Assembly: GCA_019722365.1 (NCBI GenBank)
Contig: JADFUC010000331.1
Span: forward strand, 96,566-160,565
Length of the DNA stretch: 64,000 nucleotides
Source: Lithospermum erythrorhizon
Lineage: Eukaryota; Streptophyta; Magnoliopsida; Boraginales; Boraginaceae
Direction of reading: 5' to 3'
Shown: piece by piece, positions 63,201-64,000 of the stretch
Position numbering within the stretch: the first letter of the stretch is position 1
How the letters are laid out: every line of letters begins with the position of its first letter
The notes under the pieces: model-generated
The model's database searches: none
What the model was told of the DNA's origin: nothing
Seen by the model: only the letters and a program-made list of their open reading frames with translations
Made by a program: the position numbers and the translations under genes

Positions 63201-63522
63201 AATTTTCCTTATCACAAAGATATAAAGAATAATTAAAATCACGTGGAGATAATTCTAAACCTACATGAGATTAAAAGCCAGCTTCATTAAATATTCAACA
63301 TGACTTAAATTCATGTTGACTAGATATAAGTTCTGCGATATGGAATTAATTTCTAGAAATAGAGAGTAAAAGGCAGACTTTGATAAAAGCCAGGTGATCC
63401 CATTTGCATGGCAGCAAATGCGAGATTGAGCAATGCATCGTCTACAAAATTACGTCTTGGCGTTAAGGCGTGGGTCGAATCCGGCACTTACCAGAAATAT
63501 GTGCCCGAGTTCGAGGAGCATT
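60231..63522 (+). mobile_element. Tat/Ogre-like element, 3' untranslated region up to the LTR
   Basis: Further weak repeats (GAGGATTATGCAGCTAAAGC at about 60440 and AGGATTATGTTGCTAAGGCT at 60486) lie at its left. Open frames at 61912-62148 and 62729-62959 match nothing I recognise. A minus-strand CT-rich block with TATATAG (62640-62710) looks promoter-like but has no gene behind it. Just before 63523, GTTCGAGGAGCATT stands where a polypurine tract is expected and is a poor match. Confidence 0.4.
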
Positions 63523-64000
63523 TGTAAATTGTTGAGATTTATTAAATAAATTTAATAAAATTCGATTTATTTTAATCGGTGAAATCGATTAAAAGAAAAT
63601 TGATCTCACGAGCTAGACGTGACAATTAGGGTTCAACCCGAACCCTAATAAAAATCGAACATGTGTGAAATGATAAGGGTTCCTGGGAATTAAGCCCTTG
63701 AATTAAATTAAAGTTGAAATTGAGTTTTATCATTAATTAACCCTAAATTTTAACTCAAATGAAGGATTTCGAGAAAATAGCCCCGAATTAAATGTCAATC
63801 GAAGCTAGAGCTCGAAAATCCCCAAATTAAATGGGAGTTCCGGAAGCTTCGGGGCTTAAAATGAAGACTCTAGAAAGAACGGGTTTAAAACAAACACTCC
63901 AAAAGAGTTAGGGCTAATATGAAAATGTGTTTGACCTAAAAAAGAATCCGAAACCTTCTTGATTCTTCATAATAGGCTTCTATTATGCTTGGAGTGGCAA
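63523..64000 (+). mobile_element. 3' LTR of the Tat/Ogre-like element, cut by the window end
   Basis: It starts TGTAAATTGTTGAGATTT and aligns with 43019-43510. The two LTRs differ by scattered substitutions plus short gaps (for example the segment after CCCCAAATT at 43321 is shortened here). The remaining approximately 1.5 kb lies beyond the window. Confidence 0.8.

Noticed and set aside
1..64000. tRNA, rRNA or organelle-derived insertions
   Set aside because: I saw no cloverleaf with the GGTTCGA-type T-loop in proper context and no recognisable plastid or mitochondrial gene; a tRNAscan run would settle this.

Overview
The window is nuclear DNA from a flowering plant, most likely a eudicot. 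It is AT-rich, almost free of intact genes, and packed with plant-type retrotransposons (Ty3/gypsy, a copia solo LTR, L1-type LINE tails, Stowaway-like MITEs). I see only two convincing host genes: an intact, intronless berberine-bridge-enzyme-like (BBE-like) FAD oxidase at 25360-26970 (+), and a plant protein with a C-terminal RRM-like domain at 40265-41146 (-). The species cannot be named from this sequence.

Layout. 1-8.4 kb: AT-rich intergenic DNA holding a 1.48-kb poly(A) retroposon with a target-site duplication (956-2435) and a LINE 3' end with RT-tail and RNase H remnants (4464-6200), both on the minus strand. 8.4-24.7 kb: a heap of Ty3/gypsy debris. An old minus-strand pol gene (protease, RT, RNase H, integrase; about 15.0-20.06 kb) is cut by a solo LTR (15525-18055, duplication GTGTT) and bounded by another LTR (20059-22990). 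A second solo LTR (10560-13234, duplication GTTGT) and another LINE tail lie to its left. 25.3-27 kb: the BBE-like gene. 27.1-35.0 kb: its 3' flank plus part of a solo LTR is repeated three times in tandem (unit about 2.3 kb); only the last copy keeps the whole LTR. 35-43 kb: low-copy DNA with three MITEs, the RRM-like gene, and a solo LTR (about 38.24-39.95) of the same family as the large element that follows. 43.0-64.0 kb: a large Tat/Ogre-like Ty3/gypsy element in plus orientation, whose 3' LTR runs off the window. Nested in it are a LINE tail (46.8-47.2), a copia-type solo LTR (47588-48658) and a complete-architecture but decayed minus-strand gypsy element (49164-58204) with its own LTR pair, primer-binding site and polypurine tract.

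The genes do not form a pathway. The BBE-like enzyme would be secreted or vacuolar and act on a small molecule or oligosaccharide; the RRM-like protein would bind RNA. The notable biology is structural: nested insertions, the tandem triplication behind the BBE-like gene, an inverted LTR pair around the RRM-like gene, and satellite-like arrays in the 3' part of the large gypsy element. I found no clearly new biological system. Short block differences between near-identical repeat copies suggest that part of the apparent decay could be assembly error.
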